In this document: in pieces, positions 9,155 to 16,516 of the stretch | Layout: each line of letters begins with the position of its first letter | Position numbering within the stretch: the stretch's first letter is position 1 | Assembly: GCF_003113265.1 (NCBI RefSeq) | Contig: NZ_PUIV01000002.1 | Location: 124,001-188,000, forward strand | Direction: 5' to 3' | Length of the DNA: 64,000 bases | From: Methylosinus sporium | GTDB taxonomy: Bacteria; Pseudomonadota; Alphaproteobacteria; Rhizobiales; Beijerinckiaceae | Program-made: the position numbers and the translations under genes | Notes under the pieces: model-generated | What the model was told of the DNA's origin: nothing | What the model saw: only the letters and a program-made list of their open reading frames with translations | The model's database searches: none

Positions 9155-10819
9155 ATGAGCGCGACCGAGACCACCTCCACGAACTGGCTGCCCGACGCCA
9201 AGGCGGCTTTCGCCTCCGTGGAGGCGCTTTACGGCCGCGCGCTTGACGCCGTCCGCGCCCGCGTCACCAAGGACGGCAAGCTCTCCAATGAGCTGATCGA
9301 GGTGGAGCAGCACGCCGCCCACGGCCTCTCCTGGTTCGCCACCTATGTGCAGGGCCTGCGCGAGCTGCTCGCCTACGCCGACCGCCTCTCCGCCGAGGGC
9401 GCCTATGGCGAGGTGGAGAATCTCCTCACCCGCATCGGCTTCGCCGAATATCTGGCGCAGGTCTTCGGCGGCATTCCGATGAGCCAGGGCGAGTTCGTCC
9501 GCCTCTCCGATTTCGGCCTTTCGCCGGCCGACATCGCCGCCGCCCGCATTCCGCAAGTGGACGGCCTCGTCGCCTCCGGCCTCACCACCGCCAGCCGCGC
9601 CCGCCTCGCCGAGCTGATCGACCATCACGAGGCCGCCGAGACCATCGGCGCCACCGGCCTCGACGAGACGCTCGAAGCCATCCGCAGCGAGATGCGCAAA
9701 TTCGCGTCCGACAATGTGACGCCGCACGCCCATGAATGGCATTTGAAGAATGATTACATCCCGCTCGAGGTCATTTCCGGCCTTTCCGAACTGGGCGTCT
9801 TCGGCCTCACCATTCCCGAGGAATATGGCGGCTCCGGCATGGGCAAGATCGCCATGTGCGTCGTCTCGGAGGAACTGTCGCGCGCTTACATCGGCGTCGG
9901 CTCGCTCGGCACGCGCTCGGAGATCGCCGGCGAATTGATCCTCGTCGGCGGCACGGAGGAGCAGAAGCAGAAATATCTGCCCAAGATCGCCAGCGGCGAA
10001 ATCCTGCCCACCGCCGTCTTCACCGAGCCGAACAATGGCTCCGACCTCGCGAACCTCCGCACCCGCGCGACGCGCGAGGGCGATGTCTACAAGGTCGTCG
10101 GCAATAAGACTTGGATCACCCATCCGGTGCGCGCCGATGTGATGACGCTGCTGGTGCGCACCAATCCGAATGAGAAGGGCTATAAGGGCCTCTCCATGCT
10201 GCTCGCCGAAAAGCCGCGCGGCACGGATGAGACGCCCTTTCCGGCCAAGGGCATGACCGGTGGCGAGATCGAGGTGCTCGGCTATCGCGGCATGAAGGAG
10301 TTCGAGATCGGCTTCGACAATTTCGAGGTGCCGGCCGAAAATCTTCTCGGCGGCGAGGAGGGCAAGGGCTTCAAGCAGCTGATGGAGACCTTCGAATCGG
10401 CCCGCATTCAGACGGCGGCGCGCGCGCTCGGCGTCGCCCAGGCGGCGCTCGATCTCGGCCTGCGCTACGCCAAGGAGCGCGTGCAATTCGGCAAGCCGCT
10501 GTTCGCCTTCCCGCGCGTCTTCGACAAGATCGTCACAATGGCGGTCGAAATTCACGTCGCCCGCCAGATCACCTACTTTGCTGCGCGGGAAAAGGACGAG
10601 GGCAAGCGCTGCGATCTCGAGGCCGGCATGGCCAAGCTGCTCGGCGCGCGCGTCGCCTGGGCGGCTGCGGACAATGCGCTGCAGATTCACGGCGGCAATG
10701 GCTTCGCCTTGGAATATCCGGTCTCCCGCGTCCTCTGCGACGCGCGCATCCTCAACATCTTCGAGGGCGCGGCGGAGATTCAGGCGCAGGTCATCGCGCG
10801 GCGTCTGCTGGAAGGCTGA
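9155..10819 (+). CDS. mcd: (2S)-methylsuccinyl-CoA dehydrogenase (acyl-CoA dehydrogenase family)
   Basis: A 554-residue FAD-dependent acyl-CoA dehydrogenase with an N-terminal helical extension of about 165 residues beyond the normal 380-residue core. That length and the segment T-W-I-T-H-P-V-R-A-D are features I associate with Mcd of the ethylmalonyl-CoA pathway, which converts (2S)-methylsuccinyl-CoA to mesaconyl-CoA. Core motifs include V-F-T-E-P-N-N-G-S-D-L (FAD/substrate region), R-I-Q-T-A-A-R-A-L-G, Q-I-H-G-G-N-G-F, and the C-terminal I-F-E-G-A-A-E-I-Q. Electrons would pass to ETF. An AidB-like or other acyl-CoA dehydrogenase is the alternative. It is monocistronic; a GAGAGAG ribosome site precedes the ATG. 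Confidence 0.82.
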   Translation: MSATETTSTNWLPDAKAAFASVEALYGRALDAVRARVTKDGKLSNELIEVEQHAAHGLSWFATYVQGLRELLAYADRLSAEGAYGEVENLLTRIGFAEYLAQVFGGIPMSQGEFVRLSDFGLSPADIAAARIPQVDGLVASGLTTASRARLAELIDHHEAAETIGATGLDETLEAIRSEMRKFASDNVTPHAHEWHLKNDYIPLEVISGLSELGVFGLTIPEEYGGSGMGKIAMCVVSEELSRAYIGVGSLGTRSEIAGELILVGGTEEQKQKYLPKIASGEILPTAVFTEPNNGSDLANLRTRATREGDVYKVVGNKTWITHPVRADVMTLLVRTNPNEKGYKGLSMLLAEKPRGTDETPFPAKGMTGGEIEVLGYRGMKEFEIGFDNFEVPAENLLGGEEGKGFKQLMETFESARIQTAARALGVAQAALDLGLRYAKERVQFGKPLFAFPRVFDKIVTMAVEIHVARQITYFAAREKDEGKRCDLEAGMAKLLGARVAWAAADNALQIHGGNGFALEYPVSRVLCDARILNIFEGAAEIQAQVIARRLLEG

Positions 10820-10842
10820 GGAAGTAAAGTAGAATTGAGGTG

Positions 10843-10910
10843 TTCACCCTCCCTCTTTAGGAGCCTTCAGGGGGAGGGTCGGACCGCGAAGCGATCCGGG
10901 GTGGGGTCGC
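10843..10910 (+). repeat. Dispersed palindromic intergenic repeat, copy A
   Basis: This sequence contains CACCCTCC, then GGGGGAGGGTCGGACCGCG, then AAGCGATCCGGGGTGGGG, and can fold into nested hairpins. A clear second copy in the opposite orientation lies at 12897-12955. It sits just after mcd, where it could also act in transcription termination or mRNA stabilisation. Confidence 0.75.
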
Positions 10911-11004
10911 CGGCAGACACTCGGGGCATCGCCCTTCGACATATCCGGACGAATGTCGTCGCGGGAAAGTTGAACGGAGCCGCCGACATGCTATCTTCTC
11001 GACT

Positions 11005-11268
11005 ATGGCCGCTCTGACGATCGACACCCTCGCCATCGTGCAGGTTTTACGCAAGAGAGGCTTCTCGGAAGAGCAGGCCATCGGCGTCGTCGAGGCGTTT
11101 CGCGAGATCGATGCTGGCCTTCTCGCGACAAAATCGGACATTCGCGAGGTCGAGGCCAAGATCGAGAGCTCCTCCGCCAATCTCAAGGTGGACATTCTCC
11201 GCTGGCTCGTCGTCACGCAAATGGCGCTCGGCGGCTTCCTCCTCGCGGCGCTCAAGTTCTTGAGCTGA
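11005..11268 (+). CDS. Small coiled-coil membrane-anchored protein (DUF1640/CCDC90-like)
   Basis: An 87-residue protein. The first half is a helix with L-R-K-R-G-F-S-E-E-Q-A and V-V-E-A-F-R-E-I-D. A K-S-D-I-R-E-V-E-A-K-I-E coiled-coil follows, and the C-terminus is one hydrophobic helix (W-L-V-V-T-Q-M-A-L-G-G-F-L-L-A-A-L-K-F). This order matches the DUF1640-type small proteins common in proteobacteria, often found near toxin-like or mobile loci. Its function is not known to me. It is isolated between a repeat element and the convergent lysA. Confidence 0.7.
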   Translation: MAALTIDTLAIVQVLRKRGFSEEQAIGVVEAFREIDAGLLATKSDIREVEAKIESSSANLKVDILRWLVVTQMALGGFLLAALKFLS

Positions 11269-11285
11269 CCCGCCGCCAGAGACCC

Positions 11286-12560
11286 CTACTTCCGCAGCCA
11301 CTCCGGCACCGAATCCAGCGCGATGAGCTGCTCCACGCTCGGGCGCTCGCGCACTACGGCCCATTTCTCGCCCTCGACGAGGACCTCCGGCGCGAGCGGG
11401 CGACTGTTGTAGGTGCCCGCCTGCACAGCGCCATAGGCGCCGGCCGTCAGAATCGCCAGAAGATCGCCCTGCGCCGGCTCCGGGATCGAACGCCCGAGCG
11501 CGATGTAATCGCCCGTCTCGCAGACCGGCCCGACGACATCGGCGATAATGCGCGGATGCGACGGCGACGCCTGCGCGACCGGGATCAGCTCATGCCAGGC
11601 GTCATAGAGCGTCGGGCGCACGAGATCATTCATGCCGGCGTCGACGATGACGAAAGACTTGGCCTCGCCCTGCTTCACATAGAGCACGCGCGTGACCAAT
11701 ATTCCCGAATTGCCGACGATGAGCCGCCCCGGCTCGAACAGCAATTTGCACCCGAGCCCCGCCATATGGCGGCGCACGATCTCGGCGTAGCGATCCGGGT
11801 GATAGGAGGCCGGGTCCTCGCCCTCGTGATAGGGAATGCCGAGGCCGCCGCCGAGATCGACATGGGAGATTTCGTGCCCATCGGCGCGCAGCGCCGCGAC
11901 CAGCTCGGCGAGCAGCGAGAAAGCCTCGTCGAAGGGCGAAAGATCGGTGATCTGCGAGCCGATATGCATATCGACGCCCGTGACCTCTATGCCCGGCAGC
12001 TTCGCCGCATGGGCGTAGATTTCGCGCGCGCGCGACAGCGGCACGCCGAATTTATTCTCGGCGAGGCCGGTCGAAATCTTGGCGTGGGTCTTGGCGTCGA
12101 CGTCCGGATTGACGCGCAATGAAATATGCGCGCGCGCGCCCTTGGCGGAGGCGATGCGGGAAATCTCGGCGAGCTCGGGCTCGGATTCCACATTGAAGCA
12201 AAAAATGCCCTCGTCGATCGCCAGCGCGATTTCCGCCTGCGTCTTGCCGACGCCGGAAAAAGTGATCTTGCTCGCGGGAACGCCGGCGGCGCGGGCGCGC
12301 TTCAGCTCGCCGCCGGAGACGACGTCCATTCCGGCGCCGAGGCCGGCCAGCAGCGTCAGCACCGCCTGATTGGAATTGGCCTTCAGCGCATAGCAGACCA
12401 GCGCGTCGAGCCCGGCGAAGGCCGCCGAGAAGACCTGGAAATGCCGGCGGATCGTCGTCGCCGAATAGCAGTAGAAGGGCGTTCCGACCTGCTCGGCGAT
12501 TTTCGCCAACGGAACCTCGTCGGCGTGCAGCGCGCCGGCGCGATAGTCGAAGTGATGCAT
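11286..12560 (-). CDS. lysA: Diaminopimelate decarboxylase
   Basis: A 424-residue PLP enzyme that decarboxylates meso-diaminopimelate to L-lysine, the last step of lysine synthesis. The PLP lysine is Lys60 in Y-A-L-K-A-N-S. Other family motifs are V-D-M-H-I-G-S-Q-I, H-V-D-L-G-G-G-L-G-I-P-Y, E-P-G-R and the substrate Cys in V-C-E-T-G-D. The start ATG at 12560 gives the normal length. It is preceded by a small lipoprotein gene ending 11 nt upstream, the common alphaproteobacterial lptM-lysA pairing. Confidence 0.96.
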   Translation of the reverse strand: MHHFDYRAGALHADEVPLAKIAEQVGTPFYCYSATTIRRHFQVFSAAFAGLDALVCYALKANSNQAVLTLLAGLGAGMDVVSGGELKRARAAGVPASKITFSGVGKTQAEIALAIDEGIFCFNVESEPELAEISRIASAKGARAHISLRVNPDVDAKTHAKISTGLAENKFGVPLSRAREIYAHAAKLPGIEVTGVDMHIGSQITDLSPFDEAFSLLAELVAALRADGHEISHVDLGGGLGIPYHEGEDPASYHPDRYAEIVRRHMAGLGCKLLFEPGRLIVGNSGILVTRVLYVKQGEAKSFVIVDAGMNDLVRPTLYDAWHELIPVAQASPSHPRIIADVVGPVCETGDYIALGRSIPEPAQGDLLAILTAGAYGAVQAGTYNSRPLAPEVLVEGEKWAVVRERPSVEQLIALDSVPEWLRK

Positions 12561-12571
12561 GTCGTTCTTAT

Positions 12572-12850
12572 CTAGTCCAGCAGAGGATCGAGGATGAAGG
12601 GATATTGCTCGGGCGGACGGAAACCCGGCGTGCCGGGGATATATTCCACCGCCTTCACATCCTCGGCGACCGGCGTCGCGCCGCCGACGGGGGTGAGCGT
12701 CGTCTTCTGCGCCACCACGGCCTTGGGCCGCGCCGCGACCTCGGGCGGATAATCGAGCGGGCCGCGCCGCCCGCATCCGGAGAGCGCGAGCGCGAGGATC
12801 AGAAGCGTCGCCGCCGAACGCGGCCGGAGCAGATCAGCCATAAGTCTCAT
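12572..12850 (-). CDS. Small lipoprotein (LptM/YifL-like)
   Basis: A 92-residue predicted lipoprotein. A short basic N-region and hydrophobic core end in the lipobox L-A-L-S-G-C, followed by G-R-R-G-P-L, the signature of the LptM/YifL family whose enterobacterial member assists LptD assembly. Starts at 12850 or 12841 are both possible; the second gives a more typical signal peptide (MADLLRPRS). It probably forms an operon with lysA. Confidence 0.82.
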   Translation of the reverse strand: MRLMADLLRPRSAATLLILALALSGCGRRGPLDYPPEVAARPKAVVAQKTTLTPVGGATPVAEDVKAVEYIPGTPGFRPPEQYPFILDPLLD

Positions 12851-12896
12851 CCATCGGAGCCCGAACGGGAGGGGGTGACACCCCTAAGTCTCGGGG

Positions 12897-12955
12897 ACGC
12901 CCCAACCCCGGACCGCTTCGCGGTCCGACCCTCCCCCTCCAGGGGAGGGTGAAAG
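12897..12955 (-). repeat. Dispersed palindromic intergenic repeat, copy B
   Basis: The reverse complement reads CACCCTCCCCTGGAGGGGGA, then GGGTCGGACCGCGAAGCGG and TCCGGGGTTGGGG, matching copy A at 10843-10910 over most of its length. It lies upstream of the small lipoprotein gene. Confidence 0.75.
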
Positions 12956-13056
12956 TGCGCGGCACTATAGACGAAAGCGCGCAGATGACGAGACCGCGCG
13001 CGCTCACTATTCAAAGCTGAAGGGGCGAGCTCCAGAAGACGGCGCCGACGGTTTCC

Positions 13057-13100
13057 CCGTCCTTCGAGACGGCGGCTGCGCAGCATCCTCAGGATGAGGG
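13057..13100. repeat. CCTTCGAGAC...CTCAGGATGAGG palindromic repeat
   Basis: The segment CCTTCGAGACGGCGGCTGCG followed by CAGCATCCTCAGGATGAGG matches a well-known class of intergenic repeat in rhizobia and relatives. A related but rearranged copy is at 22140-22200. It lies downstream of the convergent DGQHR gene end. Confidence 0.6.
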
Positions 13101-13132
13101 TTTGATCGAGGTGCGATCGGTCGGGCGGAGGC

Positions 13133-14239
13133 TCAGGCGAACAGCCATTGCTTGAGCGAAAAGCCGGAGCTCAGCGTTTTCCGATAATTCTCATAGAGCG
13201 CCAGATGGCCGGTCGCGGGCTTGGGCAGCTCGTTCTTCTTCAGCTTGCGGAAGAAGGGGCCGAGAATATCCTCGAAATTCTGCGTCGTGTAGCGCCCGCC
13301 ATAGCGGTCGGAGACGCGCTCGGCGACATTGGCGAACAGCAGGATCAGCGCCTTGAACAGCGCCGGATTGACGATGTTCGCCTCCGCCCCGTGATAGCGC
13401 AGGCCATTGAGGCAGGCGCGCAAATAGGCGTTGAGCACCTGATAGACGTCCTGCGGCGAGGCGTCGACGAAAGCCTTGTCGATGGATTTCAGCGCGGCGT
13501 TGAAGGTCACGCGCGAGATTTTGCCCTTGCGCCGCTCCGAGGGGCTGAGCAGCCCGGCGAGCACGCTCTTCTCGTCATTGGAGAAGAGATCGAAGACATT
13601 GTGCAGCAGCGCTTCGGCCTCGGTCTCCGATTCGGAGAGGCGGCGAATGTCGAGCAGCAGCTCCGGCGGCACCGGGCGCTGCTTGGTGTTGATGTCCACG
13701 AACAGCTGACATTCCTGCGCGCGGGTCAGCCTGTTGTAGACGACGACCGGCACTTTCACGCTCTTGGCCGCGAGATTGAAGCCGTAGACGCGATGCTGCC
13801 CGTCGATGATGAGAAACGAACGCGGATCCTTGCGGAAGGTCAGCTCGCCGCTCTGGCGGTCGAAATGGAGCTGGGCGCGCGGCTGCGCGGAGAGAATGAT
13901 CGCGCTCGGCACGCTGCCGAATCCGCTGTCGATATAATCGGCGATCTCTCTCGCGCGCTTCTTGTCGAGCAGGCGCTGAAAGCCGTCTATGGGATTGTCG
14001 AGCCGCGCCTCCACAGTGCAGGTGGCGGCGAGCAGATCGCTCGGCAAAACCAGCGTATAGAAGCGGTGCTTGCCCTGGGTGACGAGCAAGGCGGGGGCTT
14101 TGGCGAGGCGCGCATCGCCCGGCGGCCGTTGAAAATCCGTCTCATCGTCGCGCTGGCTCGGAAGCGCGGCTTCGAGCGCCGGCTCGACCTCGCTCGGCTC
14201 GGCCCGGTCGGATGGCGGCGCGTCGATCGGATTTTCCAT
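13133..14239 (-). CDS. Stand-alone DGQHR-domain protein (DndB-like)
   Basis: A 368-residue protein. The central motif I-I-D-G-Q-H-R-V-Y-G-F (DGQHR at residues 146-150) and the later F-V-D-I-N-T-K-Q-R-P-V-P-P-E define the DGQHR/DndB superfamily. DndB is the regulator of DNA phosphorothioate modification, and DGQHR proteins also occur in other defence or DNA-linked islands. No dndCDE, nuclease or modification gene is nearby. The start at 14239 (MENPIDAPPS) has a GAGGAT site; an upstream in-frame ATG at 14317 lacks one. The first 45 residues are acidic and probably disordered. It is flanked by an outer-membrane protein terminator and by repeats. Confidence 0.85.
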   Translation of the reverse strand: MENPIDAPPSDRAEPSEVEPALEAALPSQRDDETDFQRPPGDARLAKAPALLVTQGKHRFYTLVLPSDLLAATCTVEARLDNPIDGFQRLLDKKRAREIADYIDSGFGSVPSAIILSAQPRAQLHFDRQSGELTFRKDPRSFLIIDGQHRVYGFNLAAKSVKVPVVVYNRLTRAQECQLFVDINTKQRPVPPELLLDIRRLSESETEAEALLHNVFDLFSNDEKSVLAGLLSPSERRKGKISRVTFNAALKSIDKAFVDASPQDVYQVLNAYLRACLNGLRYHGAEANIVNPALFKALILLFANVAERVSDRYGGRYTTQNFEDILGPFFRKLKKNELPKPATGHLALYENYRKTLSSGFSLKQWLFA

Positions 14240-14365
14240 GTTCTGATCCTCGGGAAAGCGCGCCGGAAGGGCCGGCGAATGTGTCGCATCGAACCGAATC
14301 GAACAGGTCCCGGCCAAATCCTAGCGAGGAGGCGGCAAAGAACAAGGCGAATTGCAGATATACTC

Positions 14366-14405
14366 GAAAAAAAAACCGGCTCCTTTCGGAGCCGGCTTGT
14401 TTTCT
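14366..14405 (-). terminator. Rho-independent terminator of the outer-membrane protein gene
   Basis: Read on the minus strand the hairpin is GCCGGCTCC-GAAA-GGAGCCGG followed by a run of eight or more T. It lies 18 nt past the stop of the outer-membrane protein gene. The opposite strand also carries several T, so it may work in both directions. Confidence 0.9.
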
Positions 14406-14422
14406 CTGCGCTTTGACGCCGC

Positions 14423-16138
14423 TCAATATTTGGCGAGCACCGGCTGCAGAAGGCCGCCGCCGAAGCGATAGGTGACGCCCGCCGAGACGACGATCGGATT
14501 GATCGGCAGCGACACTTTGACCGGAACGAAGATCGGTCCGAGCGCCGGCGCCCCCGGCACGAAAGCGACGGCCGTCGCGTGAACCATCGGATGAATGCCG
14601 ATATATTTGAAGTCGACGTTCACGCCCCAATGCTCGTTGAACATATAGTCGAAGCCGACTTGGCCGACCGGACCCCAGGACGGCGCGACCGTCGCCCATT
14701 GGAAGGTGGCGAGCGCTCCGGGCAGGCCGAGACCGGCCAGCGCCGAGCCCGGCGCGAAGGGGATGCCCCAGACGTCGTTGTTGACGCGCGTGCCCCAGAA
14801 AGTCGTGAAGTTCACGCCGACGCCGAGATAGGGCTGGAACTGGCCGAAATTGGTGAAGTGATACTGCGCCATCAGGGACGGCGGGAACACCCAGGAGCGC
14901 GCGAAGTCGCTGGCGATCGTGCCCGTGCCCTGAATGTGATGCGGCGCGACGCAGCAGATCGCCTCGATCGCCCAGTTCTTCGTCAGGTAATAGGCGACGT
15001 CGAGCATGGGAATGACCGACGTCGAGGTGTTGGTGCTGGCGCCGGAGATCACGCCATTCGCGCCGGTGAGGCCCGAGAGGCGGCCGATGGAGCCGAGTGC
15101 CGGATGGGCGATGCCTTGATCATAGACAGTGCCATGGCCATCCAACGGAATGACGCTGCCGATCTTGAGGCGAACCTGGAAGGGCTGATAGCTGTCGACG
15201 AAGGCCGGCGGCGGCGGCTCCTTGAGCGACGACAGTCCGTCGGAACGCGAGACGAGGCCGGGCGCGAAGGGGTCGAAGTGCCAGTTGAGGCCGACGCGGA
15301 CATTGTGGAAGCGGGTCGGCGAATTCTGCGTCGCGGCGAAGACGGGCGTCGTCGTGCCGAGGATTGCCGCCGTGCCGCCGTTCAGAGAGACGGAATTGGC
15401 GTTGGTCGAGCCGAGATCGACATAGAGATATTCGGCCTTGACCGACCAGTTCGGGATCGGAGACCACTCGACGCCGCCGCCCGCCGTCCAGCCGGTGCGC
15501 GTGTCGTCGGAATAGCCATGGCCGACGGCGCCTCCGGCGAAGCCCGCAGCGGCGGCGGCGGCGAAATTATCGGCGAAGCCGACATTGTGGATCACCTGGC
15601 CATAGGCGAAGCCGCCCGTGCCATAGATCATCAGATTGGGAATGGACGGAAGCACGAAGCCGACGCGGCCGCGCACGGTGCCGAACCAATCGACGGCTTT
15701 GGTCGAATCGGCGGTCTGCAGATGCGCGCCCGTGGCGTCGAAGACGCCGATCCCGGATTTCGCCTTGCTCTCCACGTCTGTGGCCTGAATATCGGCCTCG
15801 AGGCCGAGGACCAGCCAGGGGTTGACCTGATAATTATAGCCGACCTGTCCGCCGCCGATGACGCCGTGCAGATCCTGCGAGGCGCCCCAGGCCGAGCCCA
15901 GCGGCACGGCGGGAGCCAGAGAGCCGGGCGAAATATAGCCGAGACCGCCGGTCTCCCGGCTGGAATCGCCGAAGCCATAGCCGATGTTGATGCCGCCGTA
16001 GAGGCCAGTCCAGCTGAAGGCCGGAGGCGGCGGCGGCAGCGGCGCGCTCTTCATCGAGGGAAGATCGGCCGCCTGAGCCGTAGCGCTCGCTGCGGTCAAA
16101 ACGGATGCGGCGAGCGCGCCGCGCAAAACTCTTCTCAT
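14423..16138 (-). CDS. Two-barrel outer-membrane protein: Omp25/31-type plus OmpW-type fusion
   Basis: A 571-residue secreted protein with a cleavable signal peptide (cleavage predicted after A-Q-A, residue 23). Residues about 24-300 look like the Omp25/Omp31 eight-stranded barrel family of rhizobia (F-S-W-T-G-L-Y-G-G-I-N-I-G-Y-G, Q-V-G-Y-N-Y-Q, and V-R-V-G-L-N-W-H-F closing it). After a Pro-rich linker, residues about 320-571 match OmpW (F-Q-V-R-L-K-I-G-S-V-I-P, P-M-L-D-V-A-Y-Y-L-T-K-N-W-A-I-E, ending with V-S-A-G-V-T-Y-R-F-G). Both families normally occur as separate proteins of about 200-280 residues. A GGGGGAG site precedes the ATG at 16138. A perfect FNR-type box lies upstream. Confidence 0.85.
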   Translation of the reverse strand: MRRVLRGALAASVLTAASATAQAADLPSMKSAPLPPPPPAFSWTGLYGGINIGYGFGDSSRETGGLGYISPGSLAPAVPLGSAWGASQDLHGVIGGGQVGYNYQVNPWLVLGLEADIQATDVESKAKSGIGVFDATGAHLQTADSTKAVDWFGTVRGRVGFVLPSIPNLMIYGTGGFAYGQVIHNVGFADNFAAAAAAGFAGGAVGHGYSDDTRTGWTAGGGVEWSPIPNWSVKAEYLYVDLGSTNANSVSLNGGTAAILGTTTPVFAATQNSPTRFHNVRVGLNWHFDPFAPGLVSRSDGLSSLKEPPPPAFVDSYQPFQVRLKIGSVIPLDGHGTVYDQGIAHPALGSIGRLSGLTGANGVISGASTNTSTSVIPMLDVAYYLTKNWAIEAICCVAPHHIQGTGTIASDFARSWVFPPSLMAQYHFTNFGQFQPYLGVGVNFTTFWGTRVNNDVWGIPFAPGSALAGLGLPGALATFQWATVAPSWGPVGQVGFDYMFNEHWGVNVDFKYIGIHPMVHATAVAFVPGAPALGPIFVPVKVSLPINPIVVSAGVTYRFGGGLLQPVLAKY

Positions 16139-16516
16139 CAGGCTCCCCCGTCTATTGCTCTCTCTAGGACCGGCGCGAAACACGTCCTTGTCCGAGTCGT
16201 GACCAAATTGCGCCGATTTTCTGCGGGAGGACTTGATCTAGATCAAAGATTGCGCCGTCTCACAATTCTTTCTTTCCCGCTGTGACTCTTTGGCAACAGG
16301 GGAGCAATGGGGCGTCGCTGTTGCCATCGCGCGGCGATCCTATTAATCGAGTGGCGAACCGCCGGATTCTTCGGCCTTTCCGGGCAGAATCGGGGGAATC
16401 GCGGCAGATTCGTCGGCAAACGGCCCGCGCGGAGCTCGGCCGAGGCTGCGACGATTTGACTTCCAGGCGACAGAGCCGAAACCCGCTCTCGAAGCGGCGC
16501 CGGCGGGGGAGAGACG
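16139..16516. other. Divergent intergenic region with a regulatory box
   Basis: This 378-nt gap separates the divergent outer-membrane protein and purL genes. Apart from the FNR-type palindrome at 16233-16246 I see no hairpin, small gene or riboswitch that I can support. The outer-membrane protein ribosome site is at its left edge. Confidence 0.5.
16233..16246. promoter_or_regulatory. FNR/FixK-type binding site
   Basis: TTGATCTAGATCAA is a perfect match to the TTGAT-n4-ATCAA consensus bound by FNR, FnrL and FixK proteins. Its centre is about 100 nt upstream of the outer-membrane protein ATG and about 277 nt upstream of purL, so the outer-membrane protein gene is the likelier target. Established knowledge: ompW in E. 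coli is under FNR control, which fits the OmpW-like half of this gene. Confidence 0.8.
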
